Assembly: GCF_040954645.1 (NCBI RefSeq)
Contig: NC_092812.1
Coordinates: forward strand, 2,728,001 to 2,792,000
Length of the DNA: 64,000 nucleotides
Origin: Diabrotica undecimpunctata
Lineage: Eukaryota; Arthropoda; Insecta; Coleoptera; Chrysomelidae
Direction of reading: 5' to 3'
Part shown: positions 53,161-63,622 of the stretch, one piece after another
How the letters are laid out: each line of letters begins with the position of its first letter
Position numbering within the stretch: the stretch's first letter is position 1
Notes under the pieces: generated by a model
What the model was told of the DNA's origin: nothing
The model's input: only the letters and a program-made list of their open reading frames with translations
The model's database searches: none
Program-made: the position numbers and the translations under genes

Positions 53161-54844
53161 AGTAAAGTCTGTCATATTAACTATGAGATTTTGACAGGGA
53201 TTTTGCAACCTCGGAAACCTTTTTTGGATGGTGCTAGAAAGGTCACCAATGGAGACACTGCGGACGGCAGCCAGATGGTTGGTGGAGAGCGAGTCGTGGG
53301 TTCGAAACTAGCTTTTGAAACCAGGAATGGGTCCAACGGACGAAATAAGTAAATATACGATAAGAGCTATTGGAAAAGACACAGAAATGAACAAAAAGAT
53401 AGATGGGTAAAATTACCAAAGATAAGATAAGATAGGGAACAGGGCGCCACTTAATTTTTTGGGGTTTAAGGAGAAAATTAAGAAACCTTAGAAAAGAAAA
53501 GAGATAAGGAAAGATATTTAGGTTCAGAGAACCCAAGAAAAGATATCACAGTTAATTATTGAATAAATTTGGTCAACACTCTACATAAACAAAAAATAAA
53601 TATATAAGGTATTACACTTACTTACCTACGAAACTTAATAAGCCTGATCTTTCTACTGGTCAAAGGTATAGTTATATTTAAAGGTAAAAAGCAAATATAT
53701 CAGGGAACTTTGTTAGGAGTCGACAAATAAAATACATACATAAAACAATAACAATATATTAAAGAACAACAAAATTACGACGCTGCTGAATGCAACCCAA
53801 GTAATAAAAATACACCAACAACTATAAAATGGTGGTAGGTATACATATAAAAAAATAGCAGAAAGATAATTAAAAAATACCCTTACAAAGATATAAGTAT
53901 AACACAAGCATGCACAAATAAAGTTTTGGCGAATCTCGAGATATTATAGCAAATAAAATTGAATACAAATTATAACAAACACAAAAGATAACAAAAATTA
54001 ATAAAATTTAAATTTACAAAAATCCAAAAAATTTACTGACGTGAAAATATAAAAATTTAACCAAACCGCACTTGGTTAAGTCGATTATTTGGTTCGTAAC
54101 AAAAAAAATATAGAATGTTCTTTAATTGACTGCAAAATTCAGTAGCTACTCTCAATTACATTTGAAGACATGTATGATCGTTCGATACGTCCAGATAATG
54201 GGAGATGATATGATGCTATACCATGTTACTTGCCCAGATAGGTGGAGATATTAAAATTATGTCAACTTACAGTGATTATTCCTGAAGGCTGCTGCTTTAA
54301 TTCACTGAAGTTAATACTGTACTGGTATTAAACACTGAATTTATTTACCCTTGAAGGTGCTTTACAACTATACTTAAACTAATATAGTGTAAGATAAAAA
54401 AACTCTAATAAGCAAGTGTATACACACTTATAAAGAAAATGCACAGAGACGGTAAGGTAGCAGATACGATATTGTGAACTAAGCGTCTTAATTCGACGGA
54501 TGCCCACCGATAAGTAGTTTTCTCTACGAGTGCCCACCGAGAAGTGACTTGGTTCCTCTAAAATTTTACCAAGCTACCCAAGAAAAGGTGAGGGTATCTT
54601 CCCCCCAAAAATGATAGGCCAGCTGTATGTATTTCTGAGAAGGTAAAAAGTTCTAATTAACATTGAACATAACGGTATACTTCTACCTATAAGCGTGATG
54701 AAACATCAAATCTCCTAGATTAGGTTTTTCCCGAAAAACATTATAATGGGCGTTCGACGACAATTACCGCTTTTATGAAAAAGAGGATTAGCTAAGGATT
54801 CGCCAGACCGGCTTCTCTAAATAAATACTTAAACCAAATTTATC
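53161..54844. other. AT-rich stretch without a supported gene
   Basis: May include the leader of the gag-like element and further LTR-type sequence. A purine-rich minus-strand tract (GGGGGGAAGA) lies at about 54596-54608. CGACGGATGCCCACCGATAAG and ACGAGTGCCCACCGAGAAG (54494-54535) form a short near-direct repeat. No boundary could be confirmed. Confidence 0.35.
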
Positions 54845-55311
54845 TTAAAGATGCAGTAGCAGTAAACAAACCAACACACGTTATCAACATTATGAATATT
54901 ACGAGGAGCACTCCCAAATCACGATTTACAATGTATAAACGTACATAATATCCACCTCATAAACTATATAAATAGACATCGTATACGAAACTCAGCATAC
55001 CATATCATTTAATAGTCCTTGTACGCGGAAGAATTGCTATAACTTAATTGGACCACTGTTGTTCTAGTGATAATATTTTAGCCAGGGCGTGCGTCAGGGT
55101 ATTACAGTGCTTGAATTTATTCATTTATATTTATAATAAATGTTATCATTTATATTTTATGATCAGAAGAATAACAAAGATAAAATTAAATTAATAAATG
55201 TTAGAATGAGGTTTTCCAACAACATAATATGCGAATTCGTTATTGTAATGCATTGAATTAATAAAATTAAATTAAATATGTAAAAATTGTTTTAAAATTA
55301 AATGTAATATC
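54845..55311. repeat. Diverged direct repeat, copy 1
   Basis: Blocks such as ATTACGAGGAGCACTCCCA, GTTAGAATGAGGTTTTCCAA and TTGTTTTAAAATTAAA recur in the same order at 55585-55895. Small gaps and many substitutions separate the copies. They could be old LTRs or two copies of one dispersed repeat. Confidence 0.65.
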
Positions 55312-55313
55312 TA

Positions 55314-55492
55314 ATGGCGGTTTCCCACCAAACGGACAAAATAAAAACAAAACAAAACACAAACTCGTATCCAATAAAACAAAATAGCAACTTTTCACAA
55401 ATTTTACTAAAGACTGGCGTGTTTTGAAACAGTTAGTTTTGTTTTTCGAGTCCCGAGTTTTTGAAACTCGAGTCTGTTTAGTGGAAACGGTC
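55314..55492. repeat. MITE-like unit with short inverted ends
   Basis: GGCGGTTTCCCACCAAACGG at the left matches the complement of the right end (GTTTAGTGGAAACGGTC) with a few changes. About 180 bp and without an ORF, it is set between the two direct repeats. No target duplication is clear. Confidence 0.5.
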
Positions 55493-55584
55493 AGTTGTGT
55501 TTATTAATGGACTACCTCACCTCTGACGTTACAATGGGCGGGGCTTCGAAAACCTTTCTAAACATTTCTACACTAAATACAAGA

Positions 55585-55895
55585 TAGAGCTGCTGTAAGT
55601 ATAAATAAACCGTCAACAGTATGATTGTTACGAGGGGCACTCCCACATCATGATTTTAACGATGTATAAACCTATATTTTCCTGTATTATGAAATACATA
55701 TGAAAATATGAAGTAGACATCGTAGCATAAGTCGTTCACAGGAATAACAGAACTGAAAATAACTGAATAAACATGTTAGAATGAGGTTTTTCAACAACAT
55801 AATAACGTGAATCCGTTATTGTAATGCACGGAATTAAAATACAATTACATTAAATGTGTAAAAATGTTTTAAAATTAAACGTAATATTTAAGGTT
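55585..55895. repeat. Diverged direct repeat, copy 2
   Basis: Partner of 54845-55311. Confidence 0.65.
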
Positions 55896-56432
55896 GAAAC
55901 GGAGTTGCCACTCGTGAACTGAGTTCTTAATGGCACTCCATTCGTTGGTTTAAGGAAAACGAAATTTCAAAGCAAAAACCTATGCAAAGGTCAGAAAAAT
56001 CTTGTCAAAAATAAAAACATTCAACATATCTGAGTAATAAATAAAACAAAAAACTCAAAGTGTAACTTAGGTAATATTTTACTCAGAATCTACCTCAAGT
56101 GCCTGTGAATACCTCCTTTTTTCTTTACCCATTTCATCTATAATATGCCTACAATAGTGTATTTTTTTTATGTTTATTCACAATAGTCAAAAGCTCGACT
56201 TTTAGAACTGAATTGTCAAAACTTTTGATCGCAGCCACTTTTGAATATCCGCTAATTTCTTCAACTCGGTTGTCGATATTTATTAAACGGGGAGTATATA
56301 ACGAATATATTAAGATAGAAAAAAAACATGGCGACTACCAAAATGGCACTACACAGGATCTTGATTATATAGAACGTATAGTTACGTACGAGATATCATA
56401 AGGGACTATGAATGAAAATAAATTTACTATAG
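55896..56432. other. AT-rich flank
   Basis: GTATATAACGAATATATTAAG (56292-56313) resembles the inner ends of the foldback unit that follows (56541-56580). No gene is supported. Confidence 0.4.
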
Positions 56433-56685
56433 ACAAATTTTGATTTATTGACTTAAGGAAGGCCTCTGGCTGAGTTCAAAATAAACAACTGATCGAAACC
56501 TAACATGCGACATAGCAAATGAAAAGGGACGATATAACGAATCTATTAAGATGTGTAATTGATTTTCTATCTTAATATATTCGTTATAACCTTCCCTTTC
56601 ATTTTCTATATCGCGTGATAGGATTTGATCAGTTGTTTATTTTGTACTCAGCCAGAAGCCTTCTTAGTCAATAAATCAAAATTTG
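56433..56685. repeat. Imperfect foldback element
   Basis: Arms 56433-56552 and 56569-56685 are inverted copies (CAAATTTTGATTTATTGAC at the outside, ATTAAGAT at the inside), roughly 85% alike by eye, with a 16-base loop. Typical of a small foldback or hairpin MITE. Confidence 0.8.
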
Positions 56686-57398
56686 GCATACGGTTTTGCT
56701 TTCGTATTAAATTATTAAAACAATATGTAAAATTACAGTTTTGTTTACTATGAATAACAAATATAAAATATGCAATGTTAGTATGGTTTTCAAGGAAATC
56801 CAATGCAGCAACTTAAAATATTTGTCATAAACGAAAATTTTATATTAAAAAAATTATACTAAAAAAACAAAAGTTAACGCTGGTTTAAATTGTGAGAATT
56901 GCGACGCCTATGTTAATTAGTCATTTTCTATTGATTTTACACAATTTACTTTAAAAAATAAGTGTATTTGATGTTTCGATTTCGATCGTTTAAGTGTCAA
57001 AACAACGTTGCAATTACTGCTTTATTATTTTTGTCAAACCATAAGTTTCTTTTTATTTTAAAGTAGTGAAGCTAATTTTGAATTTCCTTGGAAATAATAC
57101 TAACATTGTATATTTTATCTTCGTTGTTCATAGTAAACAAATCTTTAATTGTACATACTGTTTTATTAATTTGATAGGAAATATGAAAGCAAAACCGCAC
57201 GCCTATGGAGTCTTACGTAGCATAGCCTGGTTTTGTTTACTTTTACTGCACGTCGAATTTGAATGATGTGTAGGTAGATCCTTCAGTCATATTTCGGTAG
57301 CTTTCCAATAAAAATTTCTGATCGTAAACACGACCATCAGCGTATCATCCACATGGGTAAAAGGAATTAAAATTAATTTAATATATTAATTAAAAAAA
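56686..57398. other. AT-rich stretch, possibly 3' LTR of the Gypsy element
   Basis: If the boundary TG...CA at 57399-57407 is right, an LTR would lie here, but its other end was not identified. A plus frame at 57066-57266 has no recognisable domain. Confidence 0.3.
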
Positions 57399-57420
57399 TG
57401 TTACACAGCCCCCTCCCAAG
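57399..57420 (-). promoter_or_regulatory. Candidate polypurine tract and LTR edge
   Basis: On the minus strand CTTGGGAGGGGGC is followed by TGTGTAACA, the usual layout of a polypurine tract directly before a 3' LTR starting TG. It lies downstream of the Gypsy pol (minus). The second LTR is outside the window or unrecognised, so this is provisional. Confidence 0.35.
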
Positions 57421-58519
57421 AGAGGAAACTGGTGAAGAAGAAGAAAGAAAACGGTTTCCGATCAAAACCTAAGGATTTTTTTTATATACCCTTTAAACGA
57501 TTCGAAGAATGTGCCTCGAAAAGACGTACAAGATATAAAAGACGTTAACATCATTAAGAAATGATTTAACCAAACGTTAAGATAATAAAATTATTTAAGA
57601 TAATCCTTAATACAAAAGAAATGCCTATTTAAGAGATAACATCGAGATCAGTAGGTACTCATCAGTAATTCGTTAAGATAAATTAGAGAACGAGATATTT
57701 TTAGGAAATCTCTAATTAAAACAAGATATCGAAATGGCTTAAATAACAACACTGGATAAAATCCTAATCACAATGGAAAGCATATGCCAAAGTGAAAGTC
57801 AAAAAGAATTAAATAAAACTCAACTAGCATTAATAAGAGTAGAAGAAGAAAGAAAGAAATTAAGTACCTGGTTGTCAGTTGATAGCTTCGCGTATCACAC
57901 GCCTAAATTTAATTTAGGGTCACAATCGGTAAAGTCACAATCGGGTTGAAGTTGACATAAAGAAAACTTCTAAGTCATATCAGGGAAGGGGGTCTGTAGA
58001 CAACATCAGTACTAAAAGAATGAAAGGGTAAGAAGAATTAAGAGGAATGTGTTTGTCTTCTTTAAAAGCTCAACAGGTCCCTAGCGGACGAATCCCAGAT
58101 CATCATCCTAGCCGTTCCTCTCGTGACAACTAGTAAGGTCAAAACAGATTCCGAAATATAGAAGAAAAAAAGATTTTGCGTCGAGAATTTTATTCTCATG
58201 ATTCACACATGGTAGCTTGATTTATCACTGGCTGTATGACAGAGCAAAAGTAATTTATCGCCATTCGGGGTTAATAAATCCATAGAGGATTGAGTATCAG
58301 TCTTTTATACAAATCAAAAAACGTATACTAGATAATGAAGGAGTTACTATAACTACTATATAGATAATAAAAGTATAATAACGTAATTAAAGTTATTACC
58401 CTTTAACGGTGCAGTAAGCAAATGATTTTTCGCGTACTGACCAGGTAATGAGCTTTCGCACAGATAATTTTAAGTGGTTTTCCACCTAAATAAGATAGAT
58501 AAGAAGATAAGATAGCGAG
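57421..58519. other. Stretch between pol and the candidate LTR
   Basis: A plus-strand run of about 70 codons without a stop (TTLDKILITMESICQSESQK, then ERKKLSTWLSVDSFAYHTPK; 57745-57945) looks coding in composition but is not recognised and lacks a start. No env-like frame was found on the minus strand. Confidence 0.35.
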
Positions 58520-58840
58520 CAAAGATAAATTAAACTTTACTCAAAGGTAATTTAAGTGACTTTTCACTTATCGGTAAGGTAATGAGTTTTACCCAAAGAT
58601 AATTTAAGTGATTTTTCACTTATCGGTAAGGTAATGAGTTATGGCTCAAAGATAATTCAAGTGATTTCTCACTTATCGGTAAGGTAATGAGTTTTGGCTC
58701 AAAGATAATTCAAGTGATTTCTCACTTATCGGTAAGGTAATGAGTTTTGGCTCAAAGATAATTCAAGTGATTTCTCACTTATCGGTAAGGTAATGAGTTT
58801 TGGCTCAAAGATAATTCAAGTGATTTTTCACTTGAATAGG
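58520..58840. repeat. Minisatellite, 53-bp unit, about six copies
   Basis: Units beginning TAAGGTAATGAGTTTTGGCT and ending TGATTTCTCACTTATCGG repeat every 53 bases (58627, 58680, 58733 and so on). The left units are diverged. It lies in the 3' region of the Gypsy element. Confidence 0.9.
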
Positions 58841-59045
58841 TAAGATACTAGAGACCAGCGAGTAATTATCTCACTAGCCGATCTAATAGATAACGGTATG
58901 GTGATATTTTTCACCTAACCGTACTCAAAGATATGTGACTTCTGGTGGGTAATCAAGGAGGTAGACGAGAGAAGATAGAAGAGAAAAATATTTATATAAA
59001 TATATAGATAAGACGGTAGATAATGTTATATGATAAAATAACAAA

Positions 59046-60386
59046 CTAATCCTGATCGGATTCATCCTCACCTGACGAATTATCAGAATCATTAAGATAT
59101 GGTTTCAAATCTTTAATATGCCAGTTCCCAGCATTTGAACCATCGGGATTTCTCAGTGTATATACAAGGGGAGACAGCTTTTTGACTACCGTACATAAGG
59201 TATATTTGGGTGCTAACTTAGCCATAAACTTATCGACGGCTTTTGATAGAACCTTATTTCGTCGCCAAACTGTATCACCGACGTGAAATTGAACATCGCG
59301 TCGCCGTAAGTTATACGTTTTAGCATTGCGTTGGTACGCATTATTCAGATTAAGTTGTATTTCATCAAATACTTTACTTAACCCTCGTATTTCAGAAACA
59401 TATTTGTCATGTTGCTCTGAAGTAACGGTAGATATCAAATTATCGGCAGATAAAGAATAATAGTTACCGGCAATAGGGACATACCTGGCACAATTAAGGA
59501 AAGATGGGGTATATTTAGTGACTTCATGTCTAGCGGTATTTATAGCTTGACGGATTTTTAGAATTTCTTTATCCCAATCGGAATGATCTTTAATATAACA
59601 CCTGATAGCAGTTCCTATGGTTTTATTGCTACGTTCAACAAAGTTGCACTGAGGCGAATAGACAGCATTAAACCATATTTTTTGGACCTTATACTTACTA
59701 CATAAATTCTTTAACGAAGAATTATTAAGATTTCGGGCGTTATCACATATAAGAAATTGAGGGATTCCGAACATAAGAAAAACGTCATTTTCAAGAAAAT
59801 TAATGATATTTTGCGTGGTAGCTTTCCGCAAAGGATGAATCAACGTAAATTTCGAAAACCAGTCGGTAACAACAAGAAGAAAAGTGTATCCTCTTTTTGA
59901 GCGAGGAAGCGGACCAATAAGATCTACGGCAATTATTTGCCAAGGGAACCTAGCGGATTTTTCTCGTCCCATTAAACCCATGGGAGCCAAAGTCGACATC
60001 TTTTGAGCTCCACAGATTTTACAAGACCTAACAAAACGAAGTACATCTTTCCGCATTTTGGGCCAATAATATAACTCTTGAATACGATTTAAAGTTTTGA
60101 AATAGCCAAGATGTGCACAGGTAGGGAAATCGTGACAAGAAGTGATAATATCATTTCTTTGGGGTTTCGGTACTAAAATTTTCCACTCTTTATTATTAGT
60201 GGAAACAGGTAATTCGGAAGGAATTAATTTAAAAACAAAATCATCCTTTACTTTCCACTGAGGATATTTATTGGGCTCTGATAAAATTTTAGAGCGAAAA
60301 TCATCGAACCAAGGATCAATTCGGTCCTTGTCGACTTCCAGATAAGAAAGTTGTGGTTTTTCGGAGAGAGACTCATTCGTAAACAT
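59046..60386 (-). CDS. Ty3/Gypsy integrase segment, 446 codons
   Basis: This is the end of pol, continuing from the RNase H segment after a one-base loss near 60415, so its ATG is internal. An HHCC zinc domain lies near residues 80-125 (HDFPTCAHLGYFKTLNRIQE then CKICGAQK). The catalytic core has DLIGPLPRSKRGYTFLLVV (first Asp), LICDNARNLN (second Asp) and CNFVERSNKTIG (Glu), so D,D,E is complete. The C-terminal part FHVGDTVWRRNKVLSKAVDK to WHIKDLKPYL is the SH3-like DNA-binding region usual in 17.6/412-like elements, then an acidic tail. The enzyme would insert element DNA into the genome. Confidence 0.92.
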   Translation of the reverse strand: MFTNESLSEKPQLSYLEVDKDRIDPWFDDFRSKILSEPNKYPQWKVKDDFVFKLIPSELPVSTNNKEWKILVPKPQRNDIITSCHDFPTCAHLGYFKTLNRIQELYYWPKMRKDVLRFVRSCKICGAQKMSTLAPMGLMGREKSARFPWQIIAVDLIGPLPRSKRGYTFLLVVTDWFSKFTLIHPLRKATTQNIINFLENDVFLMFGIPQFLICDNARNLNNSSLKNLCSKYKVQKIWFNAVYSPQCNFVERSNKTIGTAIRCYIKDHSDWDKEILKIRQAINTARHEVTKYTPSFLNCARYVPIAGNYYSLSADNLISTVTSEQHDKYVSEIRGLSKVFDEIQLNLNNAYQRNAKTYNLRRRDVQFHVGDTVWRRNKVLSKAVDKFMAKLAPKYTLCTVVKKLSPLVYTLRNPDGSNAGNWHIKDLKPYLNDSDNSSGEDESDQD

Positions 60387-60391
60387 GCGAC

Positions 60392-61669
60392 TTAGTGCAT
60401 CTGGGACGATATGAGAAGTTCCTTTCCGATGATAAGATCAAAATCATGCTGACGTAAACGCATTGCCCAACGCGCAAGTTTGCCAGAAGGATTACTAATG
60501 TTTTTTAACCACAACAGGGAATGATGGTCGGTAATTACCTGAAATTTGACTCCTTCGATATAGGGACGAAATTTTTCAATAGCGAAAATTACGGCTAAAC
60601 ATTCTCTCTCGGTGACAGAGTAGTTTCGTTCAGCCCTAGATAAGGTACGACTAGCATAAGCAATAACTACATCCGAGCCATCGACGGTTTGTGTTAAGAC
60701 ACCTCCTAACCCAGTATCGCTAGCGTCACATTGAATAACAAAAGGTTTTAGAAAGTCAGGTTGAGTTAGAACAGGGGCAGAGATAAGAGCCTCTTTAATT
60801 AAAATAAAGGAGTTTTCAGCGGAATCAGTCCAGTCTACCGACTGTTTCTTCTTTTTACCTTTTAATAGGTCATTTATAGGAGAGACAAGAGTCGAGAAAT
60901 TATTTATAAATCGCCTGTACCAAGAGCACATTCCAACAAATCTTTTAACTTCCGTAAAAGTTTTTGGACGGGGATAATTAATCATGGCAGAGACTTTTTC
61001 CGGATCAGTCCTTAAAAGATTATCATCTACTATATAACCCAGAAATTTTAATTCAGACTTGAAAAATTCACACTTATCAACATTGATAGTTAAATTGGCC
61101 TCTTTTAACTTATCTTTAACCTCAGATAATAATTTAATATGTTCTTCGAAATTATCGGAACAAACGATGATGTCGTCAAGATAACAAAATATGTTCGGTT
61201 CATATTTAGGACCAAAAATTGCATCGACTAATCTCTGTTGAGTTTGAGCCGAATTACATAATCCAAAAGGCATGACAGTAAATTGAAAGGAACCTCTACC
61301 GATGACACTGAAAGCAGTTTTTTCTCTCGAAGAGGGATCTAAAGGTATTTGCCAGAAAGCTTTTCTCAAGTCAACGGAACTTATAAATTTGGTACCTTTC
61401 AGTAACGAAAGGATCCTATCAATATTAGGCAAAGGGTAAGAGTCTCGTTTAGTTACCTCATTGAGAGCTCTACCATCGAAACAAAAGCGGTACTCGCCGT
61501 TATTTTTCTTGACTAATAGCACCGGTGAACACCACGGACTATTAGAAGGTTCAATAACACCTAAACTAAGCATTTCGTCTAATTCTTCGTTGAGAATTTT
61601 GGACATATAGGGAGACATGGGAAACGGGCGTTTTTTGAAAGGTTTCGCGTCTCCAGTATCAATATTCAT
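60392..61669 (-). CDS. Ty3/Gypsy reverse transcriptase and RNase H segment
   Basis: 425 codons. The frame opens upstream (to about 61815), so the ATG given is internal to pol. RT motifs: SPWCSPVLLVKKNNGEYRFC, FDGRALNEVT, SSVDLRKAFWQIPLD (first Asp), VMPFGLCNSAQTQQRLVD, and FCYLDDIIVCS with the YxDD active site. The RNase H part has VIQCDASDTGLGGVLTQ, YSVTERECLAVIFAIEKF and VITDHHSLLWL, so its acidic residues are present. The frame ends at SSQMH because of a single-base loss; the true continuation is the integrase frame. It converts the element RNA to DNA in particles. Confidence 0.92.
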   Translation of the reverse strand: MNIDTGDAKPFKKRPFPMSPYMSKILNEELDEMLSLGVIEPSNSPWCSPVLLVKKNNGEYRFCFDGRALNEVTKRDSYPLPNIDRILSLLKGTKFISSVDLRKAFWQIPLDPSSREKTAFSVIGRGSFQFTVMPFGLCNSAQTQQRLVDAIFGPKYEPNIFCYLDDIIVCSDNFEEHIKLLSEVKDKLKEANLTINVDKCEFFKSELKFLGYIVDDNLLRTDPEKVSAMINYPRPKTFTEVKRFVGMCSWYRRFINNFSTLVSPINDLLKGKKKKQSVDWTDSAENSFILIKEALISAPVLTQPDFLKPFVIQCDASDTGLGGVLTQTVDGSDVVIAYASRTLSRAERNYSVTERECLAVIFAIEKFRPYIEGVKFQVITDHHSLLWLKNISNPSGKLARWAMRLRQHDFDLIIGKELLISSQMH

Positions 61670-61814
61670 TTGGATTTTATCCGTGTGGCCTAATCCATTT
61701 ATATTGCTAACTTGGGAGAAAGATTCGATAGTACTAGTCGCGACATATCTTTGAGTGGGGTTTAAATGATCGATAGTACATAAAGATATTTCATCGAGCT
61801 CATTATCGATATCG

Positions 61815-62351
61815 GTAAAAGTTCGGTATCGGTAAAAATCGGTAAAAATCTATTATAAGAGAGAAAGTCTTAACGAAATTGCTACCGAGGATAAAGGTAT
61901 AAGGTAACGTAGGTACGATTAGTGCTTTGATGACATGACAAACATCGTTAGCTAAGATAGGGAGATCGACTACACCGGTAACAGCGCGATTAGAGCCGTC
62001 AGCTAATGAAACATTTTGATGTTGAGATGGATCAACAGATAAGTTGTTGGATTCAAGGAATTTAATGCCTTTTGCGCCAACAATAGTTATAGAACAACCA
62101 GTATCTAGAAGGACTGTAAAAGTTCTCGAGAAAATTTAGACAGAAATATGCGGCCTAGAATCGCAAATTTTATTAATTAGCACCGGGGCGGCAATTTTCG
62201 TAACACTATTACGATAAAAATATTTGACGGTCTTTAACCACTGTTTCCATTTATTTTGAATTCTAACGTCGGATTTATTAGGACGGAAAGGTAACGAGAT
62301 TGCACCGACCGAACAAACTCGACGACTTAGTTTTTTGAAGGCATACGGCAT
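61815..62351 (-). pseudogene. Ty3/Gypsy protease region, interrupted
   Basis: A short frame (62351-62136) overlaps the gag end by 25 bases in another frame, as in elements that use frameshifting, and stops just before the protease. After TAA the same frame has FTVLLDTGCSITIVGAKG, the aspartic protease DTG active site, and VPTLPYTFILGSNFV, the second conserved block. It ends in two stops near 61853. A repeated TCGGTAAAAATCGGTAAAAA near 61830-61850 looks like a local slippage duplication that moved the frame. The protease would cut Gag-Pol. Confidence 0.75.
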
Positions 62352-63622
62352 TTTTTACAGGTATGGACAGTCACGTTAGGATTACCACACTTGTAACAGA
62401 ACTTGTGCTGTCGTTCCTTTTTACAGACGGGATAGATATGACCTGTTTTTTGACAATTCCAACAGGTAGCTACTTTCGAAGTGTTTTTATCATTCGAATT
62501 AGATGAATTAGATACATGATTAGAGGCAGATGGAGAAGATAAGGCATTTGAGGCATTGTTGTGAGAATGACGCTTCGACTGCGGAGTATCAGTCTCGACA
62601 ACAGAGATTTTAGAATGTTGGAAGAACTTGGCCGACAATGAAGGGTTAGCATCTTCCAACTTCTTAACAATTTGAGTTAGTTCACTCACGGTATTAATGT
62701 CTTTTAAAATGACATGAGGAATATGTTCAGGTAAGATATTTTTACGAATAATCCTTAACTTTGTGGATTCGAATGATTCGCGAGATAAACGATTAAAAAG
62801 GGATAGCATTTGCGCGGCGAAAATTACGATAGGCTCGCTACGTTTTTGTTTGCGACCTTTGATTTGATCCCAAAGATCTTCGTCGAAATCGGGAGATAAA
62901 AAAGTGGATTTAAGAACTTCAACAAGTCCATCCCAAGAATTTATTGAGGACTTAATACTGCGAAACCACACCGCGGCATCGCCAGAGAAAAATTCAATAG
63001 CCGAATTAAATAAAATATCTTTCGGGACATTACGGGACTCAGATAACTCATTAACTCGTTCAATAAAATCAAACACAGTCTTGGGATCACCATTAAATTT
63101 AACGTTCCCTTTAAATATGGAATATTGGGAGATATTTGAATCGGGAGTCGAAACATGTATTATCTGCAGAGCAGCAGGAGAGACATACTCGACAGAAGGA
63201 GAACTAGAAGCTAAAGGAATGACTTTATCATTCATCTCTTGCTCCAATAACAAACAGGTAGCATTAGATTCATTTCGAAAAGAAATAGATTCCTCAGAAT
63301 CGGGCTCGGGAATAGGAAGTCGATCTATTCTACCTAACAAATGAATAAGTCGTGATTTGACTTGGCGAAAACAAGAATCTGTTGAAGAACCTTCAAACTC
63401 TTCAACTAACTTTGAAATCTTATCAATAGAATTTTTAATGGCAGTCTTTTCGTTATCATAATCTAAGGTATTTAAAGATAATTGATTGCTGTTGTCCCTA
63501 ACTAACAATCTCTTGAGGATTTTCCTCCTTTCTTTTATTTCTCTACTCGTAACAGTTCCTCTGATTTTTAACTCATAATTAATTTCCTCTGAAGTAAGAA
63601 AATTGAGTTCAAAATTATTCAT
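62327..63622 (-). CDS. Ty3/Gypsy Gag, 431 codons
   Basis: Starts MNNFELNFLTSEEINYELKI. The middle carries a capsid-like retrotransposon Gag domain (FNGDPKTVFDFIERVNELSE, AAVWFRSIKSSINSWDGLVE, FKL-type helices to about residue 300). A Ser/Asn-rich linker leads to a canonical zinc knuckle CWNCQKTGHIYPVC and a second, odd one (FCYKCGNPNVTVHTC). The full frame is open. Gag forms the particle and packages RNA through the knuckles. The ATG is the first in frame; an untranslated leader of at least 378 bases precedes it. Confidence 0.88.
   Translation of the reverse strand: MNNFELNFLTSEEINYELKIRGTVTSREIKERRKILKRLLVRDNSNQLSLNTLDYDNEKTAIKNSIDKISKLVEEFEGSSTDSCFRQVKSRLIHLLGRIDRLPIPEPDSEESISFRNESNATCLLLEQEMNDKVIPLASSSPSVEYVSPAALQIIHVSTPDSNISQYSIFKGNVKFNGDPKTVFDFIERVNELSESRNVPKDILFNSAIEFFSGDAAVWFRSIKSSINSWDGLVEVLKSTFLSPDFDEDLWDQIKGRKQKRSEPIVIFAAQMLSLFNRLSRESFESTKLRIIRKNILPEHIPHVILKDINTVSELTQIVKKLEDANPSLSAKFFQHSKISVVETDTPQSKRHSHNNASNALSSPSASNHVSNSSNSNDKNTSKVATCWNCQKTGHIYPVCKKERQHKFCYKCGNPNVTVHTCKKCRMPSKN

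Larger units (their letters stand above)
59046..63622 (-). mobile_element. Ty3/Gypsy retrotransposon gag-pol (internal part)
   Basis: Order on the minus strand: Gag, protease, RT, RNase H, integrase, the Ty3/Gypsy order. The 5' LTR and primer site lie beyond the right edge of the window or are not recognised; the 3' LTR is only a candidate near 57400. Breaks: gag/pol frame change with overlap at 62327-62351, a stop at 62136, two stops and a small direct duplication near 61820-61860, and a one-base deletion near 60415. No env or chromodomain was seen. Long open segments remain, so decay is moderate. Confidence 0.88.

Noticed and set aside
53220..53320. tRNA-like T-arm (GGGTTCGAAACTAGC) suggesting a tRNA gene or primer site
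   Set aside because: The T-stem does not pair and no cloverleaf can be drawn; no adjacent LTR end was found.
62904..63344. 146-codon plus-strand ORF opposite Gypsy gag
   Set aside because: Shadow frame of a better supported gag on the minus strand.
59046..63622. Reading the Gypsy element as an envelope-bearing errantivirus
   Set aside because: No env-like frame with a signal peptide or membrane anchor was seen downstream of pol.
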